Of a stretch of DNA of 64,000 bases, positions 54,091 to 62,097 are shown one piece after another (positions within the stretch are counted from its first letter, which is position 1; every line of letters starts with the position of its first letter). The stretch is from Anaerobacillus arseniciselenatis (GTDB taxonomy: Bacteria > Bacillota > Bacilli > Bacillales > Anaerobacillaceae), in the NCBI RefSeq assembly GCF_001865995.1, contig NZ_MLQQ01000021.1, positions 1 to 64,000 on the forward strand. The letters run 5' to 3'. A program made the position numbers and the translations under genes. The notes beneath the pieces are model-generated. The model was not told the origin of the DNA and did no database searches. It worked only from the letters and a program-made list of their open reading frames with translations.

Positions 54091-56205
54091 ATGAAATCGT
54101 CTATTAAACCAGTAAAATATGTACTTAATAAACTCACATTTTTCCAAAAGTTCATATCTATTTTTATTATTATTTTTATACCGATCTCAATCATAACATT
54201 TTTATACATCGATGGAATGATGGAAGATATTCGCGTTTCAGAAAGTGAACGAAACGGTTTAGTATATATAGAAGAAATTCGATCCATTGTTCAATACACT
54301 CAACAGCACCGCGGGCTTTCATCGGGATATTTAAGTGGTGACGAAGCGGTTGCAGGAGCAATTAACGAACGACAAGAGGATATAAATCAACTATATAACA
54401 ATATTGAACATTTAATTAATGATGATAACGATAGGTATAGTATTAGAGAAGATTTTCAGTACGTTAAAGATCAATGGAATTCGATAACTACGAACTTATT
54501 TTCATATATCGCTCCAGAAGCAATTGAACTTCATAATAATTTAATGATCGATATATTTGACTTTGCTGCAACGATTGCAGGAGAATCCTCATTATTTTTA
54601 GATTATGATCTTGTAAACTATCATATGGTTGTGTTAGTCGTTGACAGGCTACCGCTGATCACTGAATTAATGGGACAATCTAGGGCCGTAGGAACTGGTA
54701 TTGCTACAAGAGGTAATATTAATGATGAGGAAAACTTTCAGCTCTCTCAACTAAAGCAATCGCTTGAAAACCAAGTACACAATGTCGAACGTTCCATCGA
54801 AGCGATTTATAGGGAGGACAATAGTTTGTATCAACTCCTATCTGAACAAAGCTCTGTAGCGATTGAAAATGTAAATATTTTGATTGAGAAACTAGAAACG
54901 GAATTTTTAAATAGTAATTCTATAGCGATTAATCCAAACGATTACTTTGATTTTACAACAGATGCCATTGATGGATACTATGAATTTTTACAATTAAATG
55001 CACAGTTGTTAGATGAAAGGCTAGTTGAAAGAATAAGTGATTTAAAATCTAGTAGAAATACGATTACTGTGATTCTTGCGATAACAATGATTTTATTAGC
55101 GTATATTTTTATCGCTTTTTATACAGCGATTAAAGATAATATTATTGAGGTTGAACAAGCTTCATCACGAATTGCTGAAGGTGACTTAACTCAGTCGGTG
55201 AAAATAATGACTAGAGATGAAATGAAAGATATCTCTAACTCATTAAATCATATGACTTTGTCGATAAAAAATCTCGTTCAGTCTAATCAATCCGTTGCTC
55301 ATGAGCTTACAGCATCTTCTCAAGAACTATCAATGGTTACTGAAGATACGGCTAAAGCTAGCGAGCAAATCACATATTCAATTGAAGGGATTACAAGGGT
55401 GATTGAAGACCAACTCATCGCTGCTCAAGAAATAGATCAATCGATCAACGAACTAGCATCAGGACTTAATGTTGTGATTGAGACGTCTAATGATGTAGTT
55501 CAATCATCACACAATACGTCAGAGGAAGCTCAAAATGGTAGCCAACTAGTGACCAATACGATTAACCAAATGAATACAATCAGTCAATCAATTGATACAT
55601 CTTTTGCGGTTATTGAAGAGCTAGATAAAAAATCGAAAAGTATCGGGGAAATCATCGATGTAATTACTGGTATTGCCGAACAAACGAACTTATTAGCGTT
55701 AAACGCGGCCATTGAAGCGGCACGTGCGGGAGAGAATGGAAAAGGTTTTTCCGTTGTTGCTGATGAAGTACGGAAATTAGCTGAAGAGTCGGCACGTTCT
55801 TCAAAAAATATTTACCAGTTAATTCAAGAAGTGCAGTCAGATACAGAAAGAGCTAAAAGCTCAATGGAAAAAGTCTTAGCAGATGCTAAAGAAGGTATTA
55901 ACGTCGTCAATATGACTGGAGAAGGATTTGAAAAAATTGTCTCAGCTACGAGTAGTGTAGAACAACAAGTAAGTGAAGTTTCCAGCTTAGCATTAAAAAT
56001 GAGTGGTTCGATTGAGAAAGTTGTCGCGAACGTAAAAGAAACAACAAAGAGTGCACATCAATGTGAAGAGAATGCCCATAAAATTGCAGCTTCTTCTGAG
56101 GAACAGTTAGCATCAATGGAAGAGATCACCTCATCTGTCCATACGTTAAATGAGCGTGCACAAGACCTTCAAGACTCTGTCGATAAATTTAAAGTCGACG
56201 CTTAG
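54091..56205 (+). CDS. Methyl-accepting chemotaxis protein with NIT-like sensor
   Basis: 704 aa. TM1 (about 22-45), a long extracytoplasmic region (about 46-325) with the opening [13 protein letters not shown] typical of nitrate/nitrite-sensing (NIT) domains, TM2 (about 326-348), HAMP (about 349-400) and the signalling domain. The tip sequence is [21 protein letters not shown] nitrate-taxis role fits the nar operon in the same window but is inferred from domain type. ATG with AGAGGGGAG upstream. The promoter region has TTGATA-N16-TAAAAT, and the spacer holds an inverted repeat TACAGT/ACTGTA (54042-54061) that could be an operator. Confidence 0.9.
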   Translation: MKSSIKPVKYVLNKLTFFQKFISIFIIIFIPISIITFLYIDGMMEDIRVSESERNGLVYIEEIRSIVQYTQQHRGLSSGYLSGDEAVAGAINERQEDINQLYNNIEHLINDDNDRYSIREDFQYVKDQWNSITTNLFSYIAPEAIELHNNLMIDIFDFAATIAGESSLFLDYDLVNYHMVVLVVDRLPLITELMGQSRAVGTGIATRGNINDEENFQLSQLKQSLENQVHNVERSIEAIYREDNSLYQLLSEQSSVAIENVNILIEKLETEFLNSNSIAINPNDYFDFTTDAIDGYYEFLQLNAQLLDERLVERISDLKSSRNTITVILAITMILLAYIFIAFYTAIKDNIIEVEQASSRIAEGDLTQSVKIMTRDEMKDISNSLNHMTLSIKNLVQSNQSVAHELTASSQELSMVTEDTAKASEQITYSIEGITRVIEDQLIAAQEIDQSINELASGLNVVIETSNDVVQSSHNTSEEAQNGSQLVTNTINQMNTISQSIDTSFAVIEELDKKSKSIGEIIDVITGIAEQTNLLALNAAIEAARAGENGKGFSVVADEVRKLAEESARSSKNIYQLIQEVQSDTERAKSSMEKVLADAKEGINVVNMTGEGFEKIVSATSSVEQQVSEVSSLALKMSGSIEKVVANVKETTKSAHQCEENAHKIAASSEEQLASMEEITSSVHTLNERAQDLQDSVDKFKVDA

Positions 56206-56234
56206 GTAGCGGTAAGAATGTGAACTTCTCACAT

Positions 56235-56288
56235 GGTGTCAGACACCCCCCGTGGACAAATCGCTAAAATGTCCGTGTGAGGTGGACA
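56235..56288 (+). repeat. GTGTCAGACAC/GTGGACA repeat, copy 5
   Basis: GGTGTCAGACACC, CGTGGACAAATCG, AAATGTCCGTGTGAGGTGGA, 30 nt after the chemoreceptor stop. Very close to copy 4, which also follows a chemoreceptor gene. A small T-rich hairpin (CCAAATG...CATTTGG, 56351-56380) follows and may terminate the transcript. Confidence 0.82.
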
Positions 56289-56418
56289 CTATTATAATTT
56301 AGTAGAAAGATTTAATTAGAATTCAAAAAATATTATATTTAATCACAAAGACCAAATGGCTGACTAGTCATTTGGTTTTTTGGTCTAGGAAACTATAAAG
56401 ACAAATCATTTGCATTGG

Positions 56419-56433
56419 GTGAGTTTTGTCACA
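56419..56433 (+). promoter_or_regulatory. Fnr-like site upstream of doxX copy 1
   Basis: GTGA-GTTTTG-TCACA matches the Fnr consensus except the first T. A good -10 box TATAAT lies at 56496-56501, placing the site near -82, a class I distance. The second doxX copy keeps only the right half (TTGTCACAG), so the two copies may differ in control. Confidence 0.45.
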
Positions 56434-56561
56434 GTTTAGTCAAGGAACGGTAACACAGTTGTCACTATTAACACGTTCGTTAATAGTTAAATGTAATATA
56501 ATAAAAGTAAGTTAGATAGCGCCAACTAACATAAACTAACAAAACAATAAACTATCAAATT

Positions 56562-56681
56562 AGTGAATTTCATAATTCAATATTTTCACCATTAAGTACT
56601 GTATGTAGTTGCGTTAAACCGCTCGCAACTACATACAGATTGATATGGCTCAATTTAGGTAATTATGATATTCACTATAGT
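56562..56681 (-). repeat. Palindromic ~115-bp element, copy D, inserted before doxX copy 1
   Basis: AGTGAATTTCATAATT at the left and AATTATGATATTCACT at the right, reverse orientation to copy A. TAGT is present on both sides (56561-56564 and 56678-56681), while the other doxX copy has a single TAGT (59219-59222) at the same point. The insertion lies between promoter and ribosome site, so the hairpin is transcribed in the leader. Confidence 0.9.
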
Positions 56682-56709
56682 AAAAATAAAAAATAGGAGT
56701 GATGAGCTA

Positions 56710-57213
56710 ATGTTTATGAACTTTTTAAGAAATAACGTATATGCAGCGGGTATTTTAACATTTTTAAGAATATATTTAGGTTGGCAATGGTTAACAGCAG
56801 GGTGGGGTAAAGTGACAGGTGACCCCTTTAATGCAGGTGGATATTTAAACGGTGTCGTCAATAACGAAACAGTGATGGAAACTTATCCAAGATATCACGC
56901 ATTTATTGAAAATTTCGCCCTTCCAAATGCCGATTTGTTTAGCATTATGGTTGCCTGGGGAGAGTTACTAGTTGGACTTGGATTAATTTTAGGAGTATTA
57001 ACAACAGCTGCAATGTTCTTCGGTGTCGTAATGAACTTCTCATTCATGTTTGCTGGTACAGTATCTACAAACCCTTGGATGTTATTACTGTCAATGTTCA
57101 TTTTAGTAGCAGGATATAACGCAGGAAAATTCGGTGGTGACCGTTGGGTAATTCCTTATTTACGACAAATGGTTGCAAGCAAATTCAATTTAAAACAAAA
57201 AGATGCAGCATAA
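56710..57213 (+). CDS. DoxX family membrane protein, copy 1
   Basis: 167 aa with four hydrophobic helices and the DoxX opening ILTFLRIYLGWQWLTAGWGK. ATG 56710 with AGGAG upstream; the frame is open to 56665, but those codons lie in and beside the inserted element. DoxX/DoxD relatives are subunits of thiosulphate:quinone oxidoreductases or act in redox defence at the membrane; the role here is not proven. It differs from copy 2 at only five residues. Leader contains element D and, farther up, an Fnr-like site. It has its own terminator. Confidence 0.88.
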   Translation: MFMNFLRNNVYAAGILTFLRIYLGWQWLTAGWGKVTGDPFNAGGYLNGVVNNETVMETYPRYHAFIENFALPNADLFSIMVAWGELLVGLGLILGVLTTAAMFFGVVMNFSFMFAGTVSTNPWMLLLSMFILVAGYNAGKFGGDRWVIPYLRQMVASKFNLKQKDAA

Positions 57214-57246
57214 CTTAATTAAAACAAAGCTAATGTTGCCCAAACG

Positions 57247-57290
57247 AAGGATACACGTTCATTAAATTGAATGTGTATCCTTGTTTGTTT
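57247..57290 (+). terminator. Terminator of doxX copy 1
   Basis: AAGGATACACGTTCA / TGAATGTGTATCCTT hairpin followed by TGTTTGTTT. The same terminator recurs after copy 2. Confidence 0.9.
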
Positions 57291-57379
57291 GTAAAAAAGT
57301 TGGAAAGGTGAAAAATGAGCACGCGACTTTGACATTCTAAATGGTCGCAGCCAAAAGCTTTCATGCTAGTTTTGTATGG

Positions 57380-58837
57380 TTATCTATTGTTTACTTCTAA
57401 AGCAACGCGAATCCCAGATTCAATCCCGCCTTCCATCCAGGCAGGGTGCGAAGATGTATGCTCTCCCGTAAAATGAACTCGCCCTTCACGAGTTGCAATG
57501 AAAGGGGCAATTTGTGTACCATCTTCCGGTTTTAATACAGAAATATCACCGCAAATAAAAGGGTCTTGTCGCCAAACATAAGAAGCCGCAGTAGCCAATT
57601 CATCAAAAACGACATCACCATGAACTTTTGCTAAATAATGTAATAAAAATTTCAGCTTATCTCCTTCAGTTTGACTATCCCAAGGCAACGTATCATCTCC
57701 TAGCGTATAAGTACCAACAACAATAGCAGGTCCAGGCTTTCCTATGTCGCGGCTAGGATAGTAAGTAAATCGACTTGGGAGGTCAGTCAGCATGTGACCG
57801 CCAAAAAGACCGTCCTTCTCCCAGAAACGACTTTTAAATTCGACCCCCACTTTTGTCGCTGGCATATAACGAAGGTCGCGAATTGCTCGTCGCTTTTCCT
57901 TAGAAAAAGCATCAAAAGGTTCAAGGTCAACGAGTTGCAAAGCAGAAAAAGGGATAGCAACAACTGCCGTATCGCCTCTTACCTCTGAGTATTGACCTGT
58001 TTTAGTGTTTTCAACGGTTACTTTCACTTCATTTACGTCCGAACAAATGCTCCTAACCCTCTCATTAAAATATAGTTCTTCTTTTAATTGTTGGTAAAGT
58101 TTTTTTGGTAATTGATCATTACCATCTGTTAGTTCATAAAAACTTACATCAGGCATGATGACAGGCATGAAAGCCCTAATTACGTCAATGGCATTGTATT
58201 CAGAAAAACCTTGAACCCCCATCATAACGTTTACTTTTTCAATCGCCCCAGGTGACAACGGTTCACCAAATGGGTTTCGACGCAAAAAAGAATCTAAGGA
58301 GTATTGATCCAAATGTTGAGCAACTTGGGTTGGTATATTTCTATCAGTATATCTTCCGAAGGACGGGAAAAGTGGTTCGGCAACAGACCTTAATAATTCA
58401 CTAGCTGTCTTTCCTCGTTCGTGAGGTGCGACTGGATAGCCGAAATAATCTGGATTTTCTTCGTAGTACCACCGCCGAGCTTTTAAGCCATTCACATAAA
58501 GCCAGTCATCTGGAGTACTGTTTATAAACTCATTAAACTTTAATTTAAATTTATTAATATACTCCCACATGAGATAGTGAGTAGTAGGAATCCGTTTCGC
58601 TCCAGCTTCAAAGTGAAGTCCCTCCGAAAAAGGTTCACGCATCGTGAAAACTCGTCCGCCAACCCTACTGCTAGCTTCTAAAACTATGACGTGATGTCCT
58701 GCTTCCTTTAATAATGTGGCCGATACTAATCCAGCTAAGCCTGCACCGATTATAATGATTTTTTTAGGTGTATTTGTTTTTGGTAACCCCTTTCGAATAA
58801 TCGAAACCATATTAGCTAGTGCGTCTTGCTGATACAT
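57380..58837 (-). CDS. Flavin monoamine oxidase family protein
   Basis: 485 aa, cytosolic. The FAD dinucleotide-binding fold IIIGAGLAGLVSATLLKEAG (about residues 28-47) is followed by LEASSRVGGRVFT, and the C-terminal flavin motif GRVHFTGEHTSSHPAWMEGG closes the fold. It oxidises primary amines or amino acids with release of H2O2 and ammonia; L-amino-acid-oxidase-like members exist, and the substrate is unknown. GGAGGGAGAG precedes the ATG. It sits in opposite orientation between two nearly identical doxX genes, so the duplication brackets it. Confidence 0.9.
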   Translation of the reverse strand: MYQQDALANMVSIIRKGLPKTNTPKKIIIIGAGLAGLVSATLLKEAGHHVIVLEASSRVGGRVFTMREPFSEGLHFEAGAKRIPTTHYLMWEYINKFKLKFNEFINSTPDDWLYVNGLKARRWYYEENPDYFGYPVAPHERGKTASELLRSVAEPLFPSFGRYTDRNIPTQVAQHLDQYSLDSFLRRNPFGEPLSPGAIEKVNVMMGVQGFSEYNAIDVIRAFMPVIMPDVSFYELTDGNDQLPKKLYQQLKEELYFNERVRSICSDVNEVKVTVENTKTGQYSEVRGDTAVVAIPFSALQLVDLEPFDAFSKEKRRAIRDLRYMPATKVGVEFKSRFWEKDGLFGGHMLTDLPSRFTYYPSRDIGKPGPAIVVGTYTLGDDTLPWDSQTEGDKLKFLLHYLAKVHGDVVFDELATAASYVWRQDPFICGDISVLKPEDGTQIAPFIATREGRVHFTGEHTSSHPAWMEGGIESGIRVALEVNNR

Positions 58838-59252
58838 AGCTCTCCCTCCTAATTGAACAATTCAGTGATCTATAAAAAAAGAGAAATACAGTTATGTGTT
58901 GAAAATTTTACCATTTATTATATTTATGCTCGTAAAATATATAAATGTCTTTAACATTAAAATATACTCGTAGATTTAAAAACAACGTAGTTTATTAACT
59001 TAAAATTGTTTATGTTAACCACTTTATGGGGTAAAAACAAAAATAACGACATAAAAAGACGTTCCGGAGCCCTTAACTTTCGCTTGTCACAGTTTATTCA
59101 AGGAAAGGTAACAGAGTTGTCACTATTTGCTCATTCATTCACAAGGGAATGTAATATAATAAAAGTAAGTTAGATAGCGCTAACTAACACAAACTAACAA
59201 AACAAAAAACTATCAAATTAGTAAAAAATACAAAACAAGGAGTGAAGAACTT
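58838..59252 (+). other. 415-nt gap: doxX copy 2 promoter region
   Basis: Bases from about 59091 repeat the upstream region of doxX copy 1 (TTGTCACAGTTTA, GTTGTCACTATT, TAATATAATAAAAGTAAG, then AACTATCAAATTAGT) without the inserted element. The empty TAGT target lies at 59219-59222. Bases 58838-59090 are AT-rich, and I recognise nothing else there. Confidence 0.7.
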
Positions 59253-59756
59253 ATGTTTATGAACTTTTTAAGAAATAACGTATATGCAGCAGGTATTTTA
59301 ACATTTTTAAGAATATATTTAGGTTGGCAATGGTTAACTGCGGGATGGGGAAAAGTAACAGGTGATCCATTTAATGCAGGTGGATATTTAAACGGTGTCG
59401 TCAATAACGAAACAGTAATGGAAACTTATCCAAGATATCACGCATTTATTGAAAATTTCGCACTTCCAAATGCAGACTTGTTTAGCATTATGGTTGCATG
59501 GGGGGAGTTACTAGTAGGACTGGGCTTAATTTTAGGAGTATTAACTACAGCAGCAGTGTTCTTCGGTGTCGTGATGAACTTCTCATTCATGTTTGCTGGT
59601 ACAGTATCTACAAACCCTTGGATGCTATTAATCTCCATGTTCGTTTTAGCAGCAGGATATAACGCTGGAAAATTCGGTGGTGACCGTTGGGTAATTCCTT
59701 ATTTACGACAAATGGTTGCAAGCAAATTTAATATAAAACAAAAAGATGCAGCATAA
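59253..59756 (+). CDS. DoxX family membrane protein, copy 2
   Basis: 167 aa, 97 percent identical to copy 1; substitutions include M/V, L/I, I/V, V/A and L/I in the second half. Same four helices and start MFMNFLRNNVYAAGILTFL. AAGGAG precedes the ATG. The leader lacks the palindromic element and has only half of the Fnr-like site, so expression probably differs from copy 1. Recent duplication or gene conversion is indicated because promoter and terminator are also conserved. Confidence 0.88.
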   Translation: MFMNFLRNNVYAAGILTFLRIYLGWQWLTAGWGKVTGDPFNAGGYLNGVVNNETVMETYPRYHAFIENFALPNADLFSIMVAWGELLVGLGLILGVLTTAAVFFGVVMNFSFMFAGTVSTNPWMLLISMFVLAAGYNAGKFGGDRWVIPYLRQMVASKFNIKQKDAA

Positions 59757-59789
59757 TCGAATAACAAAAATGATGATTCTGCCGAAATT

Positions 59790-59830
59790 AAGGATACACG
59801 TTCATTCAAATGAATGTGTATCCTTGTTTT
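59790..59830 (+). terminator. Terminator of doxX copy 2
   Basis: AAGGATACACGTTCATT / AATGAATGTGTATCCTT hairpin with a short loop and TTGTTTTG. Confidence 0.9.
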
Positions 59831-59910
59831 GTAAGGAAAAGTTGGTTAGTTTGTTAATTTGTTGGTTAGGCCAACCCAAAACCTGACTTTCTCATATTAG
59901 TAAGAAATGC

Positions 59911-60212
59911 TGCGGTTACTCGTCGCAAAACTGCATCTAAGATGTGTCTCATGACGTAATTGAGGTCAGTAGCTTTGGTGACGGTTACCGTCATCTTGAT
60001 TTTGTATGAAAAAAAGGTGGATGCTTTCGTGAACGAGCCTCTGAGATTCGATAGAAGTGCTCCTGCGGTTACTCGTCGCAAAACTGCTTGAAGTAAATTC
60101 TTAGATGTACCTCATGATGTGATTGAGGTCAGTTGCTTCACAGCGAAGTGAGGGAAAGTGTCCACCTTATCATTTTAGATGGTGTCGATTAATCGCCAAA
60201 AGCGTTTTGTAT
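59911..60212 (+). repeat. Hairpin repeat, family 4, long copy
   Basis: Contains TATGAAAAAAAGGTGGATGC, GAACGAGCCTCTGAGATT, GCGAAGTGAGGGAAAGTG and ATTAATCGCC in the order of 36440-36570. In addition, CTGCGGTTACTCGTCGCAAA followed by CTCATGA.GT.ATTGAGGTCAG occurs twice (59912 and 60063). GGTGACGGTTACCGTCA is a small palindrome. TTTTGTATGAAAAA occurs at both edges (60000 and 60205). The remaining bases to 60335 are AT-rich leader of the kinase gene. Confidence 0.65.
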
Positions 60213-60335
60213 GAAAAATGTCCGACTGATCTGTGGCGTATTCGTATTACTTAAAAAATTACCAACACTTTCACACTTATAAAAATGTTAAAATAGACTT
60301 CGTATTTATTATTTAATAAAAAAGGAGTCTTTCAC

Positions 60336-61601
60336 TTGAAAAAAAGACAAATTTTATGGATATATATAACGTTTGGAATTTCTTGGATCATTATCACTGA
60401 CTTTTTAGTAGAAAAATATGTTCCGATAGAATTGGCGATGACTGTTCAAAAAACTAAAGGAATTTTTTTCATTGTCTTAACAGGAATTTGTATTTATTAT
60501 ATTTTGAAAAAAATAGAAGAACTAAACTGCTGTAAAGAGCAGGAAGACAAGCTCTCTACGTTAATTAACTCAATGGTCGACTTTGTAGCCTTTAAAGATG
60601 GTCAAGGGCGCTGGGTAAAAGCGAACGCTTCCTGTTTAAAGCTCTTTCAATTAGAAAATATAGATTACCAAGGAAAAAAAGATTGTGAGCTTGCGAAATA
60701 CACAGATTTTTATCATAAAGCGTTAATGCATTGTGAAAAATTGGATGAAGAAGCTTGGCTCAATCGGGATATATCACGCTCTGAACAAACATTACCTATC
60801 CCAGATGGTACAAAAAAATACTTTGAAACGATCAAAGTTCCGCTATTTAATGAGGATGGTAGTAGAAAAGGGTTAGTGGTGATCGGTCGTGATATTACTG
60901 ATCGGAAATTAGCTGAAGAACAGTTACGAAAAAAAGAAAAGCTTTCAATCGTCGGAGAACTAGCAGCAAGTGTCGGTCATGAGATAAAAAATCCGTTAAC
61001 ATCAATTAAAGGATTTGTGCAAATTTTAGGGAAAAAGAACAAAGAGGATGAGATGTATTATGACATTATGACAAAAGAGTTAGAGAGAATTGATCATATT
61101 GTCGGTGAATTATTACTTTTAGCCAAACCTCAAAAACTTGTTTTTTCGACGTACGATGTAAAAGAGATTGTTGCAGACATTGTCTCTTTACTACAAACTC
61201 AAGCGAATATGAAGGAAGTTACCATTCATTTTCAGTCGCAAGAATCACTTTTAATAGATTGTGAAAAAAATCTACTTAAACAACTATTCATTAATATTAT
61301 CAAAAATGCCATTGAAGCGTGCAAAGAGAACGGTAATGTTACGGTAAATATAGAAAAAGGAAGCGAGAAAAATGTTTTAGTTACTGTTGAAGACGATGGT
61401 TGTGGGATACCTAAGGAGTTTCAAAAGCGATTAGGTGAACCTTTCTATTCTTCAAAAGAAAAAGGAACCGGGCTAGGTTTAACAGTAAGCCATAAGATAG
61501 TACAACAACACGGTGGCAAGATTAATGTTAAAAGTGAAGAAGACGTAGGAACACAAGTTAAAATTCACCTGCCATTCAAAAACTCAAAGTCTCCGTCATA
61601 A
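60336..61601 (+). CDS. PAS-containing sensor histidine kinase
   Basis: 421 aa. Two hydrophobic helices (about 7-25 and 40-60) are followed by a PAS domain (about 68-185: DFVAFKDGQGRWVKANASC, ending in a PAC-like VVIGRDITDRK), the H-box SVGHEIKNPLTSIKGF (about residue 215) and an ATPase domain with NIIKNAIEAC, VEDDGCGIPKE and GTGLGLTVS. AAAAAGGAGT precedes the TTG start. The layout is like KinA-E-type or PhoR-like kinases. No partner is adjacent on the same transcript, though two regulator genes lie 0.5 and 2.3 kb downstream. Confidence 0.9.
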   Translation: MKKRQILWIYITFGISWIIITDFLVEKYVPIELAMTVQKTKGIFFIVLTGICIYYILKKIEELNCCKEQEDKLSTLINSMVDFVAFKDGQGRWVKANASCLKLFQLENIDYQGKKDCELAKYTDFYHKALMHCEKLDEEAWLNRDISRSEQTLPIPDGTKKYFETIKVPLFNEDGSRKGLVVIGRDITDRKLAEEQLRKKEKLSIVGELAASVGHEIKNPLTSIKGFVQILGKKNKEDEMYYDIMTKELERIDHIVGELLLLAKPQKLVFSTYDVKEIVADIVSLLQTQANMKEVTIHFQSQESLLIDCEKNLLKQLFINIIKNAIEACKENGNVTVNIEKGSEKNVLVTVEDDGCGIPKEFQKRLGEPFYSSKEKGTGLGLTVSHKIVQQHGGKINVKSEEDVGTQVKIHLPFKNSKSPS

Positions 61602-61666
61602 CGTAAAACAATCCGAAAAATATTAAAACAGAGACTTTGCAAAGATGAACTCAAGAAAAATCTATT

Positions 61667-61705
61667 AAAAAGGCTTGGAGAATGTTTTATCTCTAAGCTT
61701 TTTTG
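61667..61705 (+). terminator. Terminator of the PAS kinase gene
   Basis: AAAAAGGCTTGGAGA / TCTCTAAGCTTTTTT hairpin with a short T-rich loop. Bases 61706-61953 are AT-rich with nothing recognised. Confidence 0.8.
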
Positions 61706-61953
61706 CCATGAAAAAACAATTACTATTTACTTTGATCCACGATTCTTTAGAAGAGCTTGATCAAATTAAAACTAGATAGGAAAGTTTCCTTTCTAAAAGT
61801 ATATAATTCTATTTTCCTAAGATGTCCTGTAACATTTTATTGCATAACCAAATATTTTAATGTAAATTGAAATTGATGTCGAATATTACGACTTATAGTT
61901 ACTTATAGTTCGAAAAATCGAATTTTTCACAATGATTTTTTTTTAGTTAAGTG

Positions 61954-62072
61954 AGTGAATTTCATAAATACCAAAATGAGCCACATCACGCAATATATAG
62001 TTTGTCGATGGTTTTGACGCAACTATATATTGATCTTAGTGCGGCGAGAATAATAAATTATGAAATTCATTA
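61954..62072 (+). repeat. Palindromic ~115-bp element, copy E
   Basis: AGTGAATTTCATAAATACC at the left and AAATTATGAAATTCATTAAA at the right. The inner stem has drifted (TATATAGTTTGTCG / GACGCAACTATATA). It ends 25 nt before the start of the next gene, so it forms most of its leader. Confidence 0.82.
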
Positions 62073-62097
62073 AAGTGAAAGGGGCATTGATTTACAA

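Noticed and set aside
56665..56709. 15-codon extension of doxX copy 1
   Set aside because: The extension lies in the inserted palindromic element. Copy 2 starts at the equivalent of 56710.
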